From assembly GCF_900112005.1 (NCBI RefSeq), contig NZ_FOKK01000001.1:62001-126000 (forward strand): 64,000 nt of DNA, written 5' to 3'. Source of the DNA: Algoriphagus aquimarinus (GTDB taxonomy: Bacteria > Bacteroidota > Bacteroidia > Cytophagales > Cyclobacteriaceae). Every line of letters begins with the position of its first letter. Position 1 is the first letter of the stretch. Shown in pieces: positions 61,366-64,000 of this stretch. The translations under genes were made by a program, and so were the position numbers. The notes below the pieces were generated by a model. The model was not told the DNA's origin. It made no database searches and saw only the letters and a list, made by a program, of their open reading frames with translations.

Positions 61366-61415
61366 AATATTCTCTTTGGGTTTAGCTATCTGCGAGGAAT
61401 ATATGGCAAAAAAAG

Positions 61416-61440
61416 AAGAGGGACAACGCTTGCCCCTCTT
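61416..61440 (-). terminator. Terminator of the pan-flippase-peptidase gene run
   Basis: 7-bp GC-rich stem (61416-61422 with 61434-61440) extended across one mismatch to the CGC loop, with A4 at 61411-61414 giving a T-run on the minus strand. Confidence 0.75.
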
Positions 61441-61462
61441 CCGATATTTTATTTGATCTGGA

Positions 61463-62155
61463 TCAATCCCTATTTCCAAAGAAGATGAAAATATAATAGG
61501 CTAATGTTGCCATAGAGGCAAGAGCTGCCACTACATATGTCATTGCCGCCCATTTAAGCGAGTCTTTCGACATAGCATATTCATCGGGAGTCACTATGTT
61601 TCTGGTCTTTATCCAAGCAAGAGCACGATTACTTGCATCAAATTCTACTGGCAGAGTGATGATGGTAAATAGGGTCATGACGCTATATGCACCTACTACT
61701 ATATACCCTACCCATTCGTAAGGAAGTCCTAGTGCAAAACCCCCAAACAAAGATGCAATCAATACAATATTAAGGATTTTACCAGAGGCATTCTGAATAG
61801 GCACTAAGGCAGATCGGAGATTAAGCCAAGCATACGATGTCGCATGCTGTACCGCGTGACCACACTCGTGGGATGCAACAGCAGCTGCTGCTGCATTTCT
61901 ACCATAGAAAACATCTGGACTTAGATTGACTGTTTTGTTGGCAGGATTGTAATGATCTGTCAATTGTCCTTCAACGGAAAGAACCTGAACGTCTGAGATA
62001 TTATTATCTGCAAGCATAAGCTTAGCTATTTCCGCTCCCGAAAGGTTTGCTTTTAGAGCTACCTGAGAATATTGTTTGAATTTGCTTTTGAGCCTTCTGC
62101 TCACTAGAAATCCAGCTAGGGCGAATACGACGACGATTAAAATAAGGAGTATCAT
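61463..62155 (-). CDS. Membrane-embedded zinc metallopeptidase (YugP / DUF family PF04298)
   Basis: 230 residues with the zinc motif HECGH (near 98-102) in AASHECGHAVQHA, membrane segments at about 2-17, 115-140, 145-165 and 205-225, and the conserved VEFDASNRALAWI segment near 170. Substrates are unknown. Start 31 nt after the flippase-like gene on the same strand. Confidence 0.9.
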   Translation of the reverse strand: MILLILIVVVFALAGFLVSRRLKSKFKQYSQVALKANLSGAEIAKLMLADNNISDVQVLSVEGQLTDHYNPANKTVNLSPDVFYGRNAAAAAVASHECGHAVQHATSYAWLNLRSALVPIQNASGKILNIVLIASLFGGFALGLPYEWVGYIVVGAYSVMTLFTIITLPVEFDASNRALAWIKTRNIVTPDEYAMSKDSLKWAAMTYVVAALASMATLAYYIFIFFGNRD

Positions 62156-62186
62156 AAGTTATTGTGTTTGCAGGATTGAATACGTT

Positions 62187-63191
62187 TTAACCTTCCGCAG
62201 GTTTTGTCCAAGAGGGTAATTTCATCATTATTAACCAGCTTACAAGGCCAGCTACTAAGACAATAATTACTTGTGTCCCATGGATAATAGCGGCGAAGAT
62301 TTTACCATCTACTTCCGATATGCCCAACTGTATCAAAATGAAGGCCACCAGTGCATGGAAGGTTCCAATCCCCCCTTGTACAGGCGCGATCATGCCAATA
62401 CTACCCATTACCATGACTAAGAGCACTTCTCCTGAAGACAAATTGGCAGTGCTCGGTATCCCTAAAGAAATGGTGTACATGGTCATAAAATAAAAAAACC
62501 AAAGCAAAATTGAGCTTATCCAAAAGCCCGCTGGATTGGATAGTCGACCTATTCGGTTGAATCCCGAAAGGATTTCTCGGAAAAAATGTTGGGCCTTATT
62601 GATCAATCCATTGTCACGAAATCTCCTCAATACATAGGCAATCAACAGAGCAAGAATTGCCATGCCTCCTATTATAATTGGAAGATTGGAGAGGGCAATT
62701 TGCCATAAAAATCTCAAATCTACCAACTGGCTAGCCAGATTTAGAAAGAGATCCTTTTCTACAAGAAAAGCTAACAAAATTATAGAGATAAGGCAGAGTA
62801 AATCAACACTTCGCTCTACGATTACTGTCCCAATTAAATAGCCAATGGACACCCCATTTGTACGTGTAAGCACCCCGCATCGAGCTACTTCCCCTGCTCG
62901 CGGTATTAGCATGTTTACTAAATTACCAATCATAACAGCGTGGTAAGCTCTAGTAAGAGACACTGGCTTTCCTTCTTCTGTATCGATGAGTAGAGTCCAG
63001 CGCCAGCTTCTCACTAGGTATGCAAGCATCGAAATAGACAGGGACAATAATATCCAGGCCCAATTACTTGACTTAACTTGATCAAGCAAGGAATCAAATG
63101 CAATATCCTTATACAAAAACCAAAAAATCCAGACTGCAATTCCCAATGAAATTACAATCTGGATAAATTGCTTAATGTTTTTCCTTCCCAT
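62187..63191 (-). CDS. Lysylphosphatidylglycerol synthetase/UPF0104-family integral membrane protein
   Basis: 334 residues with eight membrane helices. Family marks include RSWRWTLLID near 61, the MIGNLVNMLIPRAGEVARCGVLTR block near 87-110, and GSIGMIAPVQGGIGTFHAL near 262. These belong to the MprF-N/YbhN group, thought to move or modify lipids; no catalytic domain is attached. Its start shares one base with the panD stop (63191), so it is coupled to pantothenate genes without an obvious metabolic reason. Confidence 0.88.
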   Translation of the reverse strand: MGRKNIKQFIQIVISLGIAVWIFWFLYKDIAFDSLLDQVKSSNWAWILLSLSISMLAYLVRSWRWTLLIDTEEGKPVSLTRAYHAVMIGNLVNMLIPRAGEVARCGVLTRTNGVSIGYLIGTVIVERSVDLLCLISIILLAFLVEKDLFLNLASQLVDLRFLWQIALSNLPIIIGGMAILALLIAYVLRRFRDNGLINKAQHFFREILSGFNRIGRLSNPAGFWISSILLWFFYFMTMYTISLGIPSTANLSSGEVLLVMVMGSIGMIAPVQGGIGTFHALVAFILIQLGISEVDGKIFAAIIHGTQVIIVLVAGLVSWLIMMKLPSWTKPAEG

Positions 63192-63538
63192 CAGATGAGT
63201 TTGTTTTGCTCGTCTGGGAATATCAAAACAGGCTTGAATTTTTTAGCTTCCTCTAGTTCCATGCCCGCATAAGAAATGATGATTATAATATCTCCTACCT
63301 GCACTTTTCGCGCAGCTGGACCATTCATACATACTTGTCCAGTACCTCTTTCGCCTGTAATCACGTATGTTTCCAGACGCTCACCGTTATTGACATTTAC
63401 GATTTGCACTTTTTCGTTTTCGATAAGATTAGCAGCGTCCATTAGATCTTCATCTATTGTGATGGAGCCTACATAGTGCAATTCCGCCTGAGTAATTTTC
63501 ACCCGGTGGATTTTGGATTTCAGTACCTGAATTTGCAT
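63191..63538 (-). CDS. panD: Aspartate 1-decarboxylase precursor
   Basis: Makes beta-alanine for pantothenate. 115 residues; self-cleaves at Gly24-Ser25 in HYVGSITID to form the pyruvoyl group. Further marks are [17 protein letters not shown] and the [17 protein letters not shown] block. Lies 21 nt after panC on the same strand, so beta-alanine supply and its use are encoded together. Confidence 0.96.
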   Translation of the reverse strand: MQIQVLKSKIHRVKITQAELHYVGSITIDEDLMDAANLIENEKVQIVNVNNGERLETYVITGERGTGQVCMNGPAARKVQVGDIIIIISYAGMELEEAKKFKPVLIFPDEQNKLI

Positions 63539-63559
63539 TGGTTTAATTTTGCGGCGAAA

Positions 63560-64000
63560 TTAAGGAATTATTGGCAGGTTGTCGATTAATCTAATTTTTC
63601 CTAGATAAGCGGCTACGCAAATTGATGATTTCTGACTCGCATCAAATTCACGATAACTTGCAAAACTCTCGGGGTGAATTAATTCGAAATACTCTAAACT
63701 TGCCAATGGCATTTCCTCAAAATCACATTTGATTTGATTCTGCACTTCAAACCATGCCTTCCCAGTTAAAAGTTCCTCCTTAGCTTTAGTCAAACTGTCA
63801 ATTAAAATCAAAGCTTGCTCTCTTTCTTCTGCAGAAAGACGAACGTTTCTAGATGACATTGCCAATCCATCTTCTTCGCGTCTTGTGGGCACAATTTCCA
63901 ATTGGACATCCATAGAAAGGTCTTTGACTAGCCTTCTTATAATCCCAGTTTGTTGGAGGTCTTTTTGACCAAAAAATGCTTTATGTGGTTTGATTATGTT
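63560..64000 (-). CDS. panC: Pantothenate synthetase, C-terminal part
   Basis: Condenses pantoate with beta-alanine using ATP. The frame stays open to the window edge; about 146 residues are visible. FFGQKDLQQ followed by IIRRLV (at 63915-63990), then GLAMSSRNVRLS with the KMSKS-like loop, and the small C-terminal dimer domain identify it. The N-terminal half with the HIGH motif lies outside the window. Confidence 0.95.
   Translation of the reverse strand, partial: NIIKPHKAFFGQKDLQQTGIIRRLVKDLSMDVQLEIVPTRREEDGLAMSSRNVRLSAEEREQALILIDSLTKAKEELLTGKAWFEVQNQIKCDFEEMPLASLEYFELIHPESFASYREFDASQKSSICVAAYLGKIRLIDNLPIIP

Noticed and set aside
61366-61479. 38-codon extension of acyl-CoA dehydrogenase
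   Set aside because: It would run through the terminator hairpin of the upstream peptidase gene, and the family start is at MHFELTEEH.

Overview
The window is a chromosomal segment of a Bacteroidota bacterium, most likely a marine or aquatic Cytophagales of the Cyclobacteriaceae/Algoriphagus type; this placement is inferred from gene content. The supporting signs are TAnnTTTG-type -7 promoter elements, few purine-rich ribosome binding sites, LytTR two-component proteins, a TonB-dependent receptor with an N-terminal carboxypeptidase-like domain, bacillithiol synthesis (BshA), a bacterial GGGP synthase, long Pro/Ala/Lys-rich inserts in IF2 and Rho, and a fucosidase/sulfatase pair. No rRNA, tRNA, CRISPR array, phage or intact insertion sequence was recognised.

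Layout. 1-5.4 kb: rimP-nusA-infB on the minus strand behind a good promoter. 5.6-11.1 kb: the cell-shape operon mreB-mreC-mreD-mrdA-rodA on plus. 11.1-12.3 kb: a PycTM-like membrane protein with an HD hydrolase. 12.4-18.7 kb: an unknown 370-aa protein, a 2Fe-2S ferredoxin, tdk, recO, rho and metK. 19.3-27.0 kb: an assimilatory sulfate reduction block (rrf2, DUF2061, cysH, cysD, cysN, HEPN-tailed sulfite reductase, cobA, sirC), read on minus from the rrf2 end. 27.2-29.0 kb: an AT-rich cassette of a Cys-rich secreted peptide, a 6-bladed propeller lipoprotein and a small exported protein. 29.4-31.3 kb: htpG. 31.5-36.4 kb: ccmB-ccmC-ccmD-ccmE-ccmF for cytochrome c maturation. 36.5-40.0 kb: a secreted hypothetical, CsaA-like, an NAD(P)-binding epimerase-like protein, a fatty acid hydroxylase and bshA. 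40.3-46.1 kb: fucosidase, sulfatase and a two-subunit FAD dehydrogenase, with a divergent TonB receptor to 48.5 kb. 49.1-51.8 kb: LytS/LytTR signalling. 51.9-56.8 kb: uvrA, a zinc ribbon, a lytic transglycosylase and a LOG-family protein. 57.0-59.2 kb: YkgJ-like, two small membrane proteins and GGGP synthase. 59.2-64 kb: AraC regulator, acyl-CoA dehydrogenase, zinc peptidase, a flippase-like protein, panD and partial panC.

How the genes work together. CysDN activate sulfate to APS, the Fe-S type CysH reduces it to sulfite, and a siroheme enzyme made with CobA and SirC reduces sulfite to sulfide. A four-Cys Rrf2 regulator sits at the head, and similar palindromes lie beside two promoters there. 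MreBCD, PBP2 and RodA form the elongasome. The fucosidase, sulfatase and dehydrogenase pair suggest processing of sulfated fucosides in the periplasm.

Non-coding structure is the most unusual part. (1) Several spacers between 14.4 and 32.4 kb are built of degenerate tandem heptads; one fills the cysH-cysD spacer for about 30 units in constant phase. (2) A 63-67 nt palindromic element with two identical 16-nt boxes and a variable hairpin lies 23-25 nt upstream of both ccmE and bshA, in the same orientation as the gene. (3) ccmB is bracketed by a 29-nt imperfect inverted repeat. Protein-level points of interest are the PycTM/HD pair, a CxxxY-type CcmE, the sulfite reductase-HEPN fusion and the peptide/propeller cassette.
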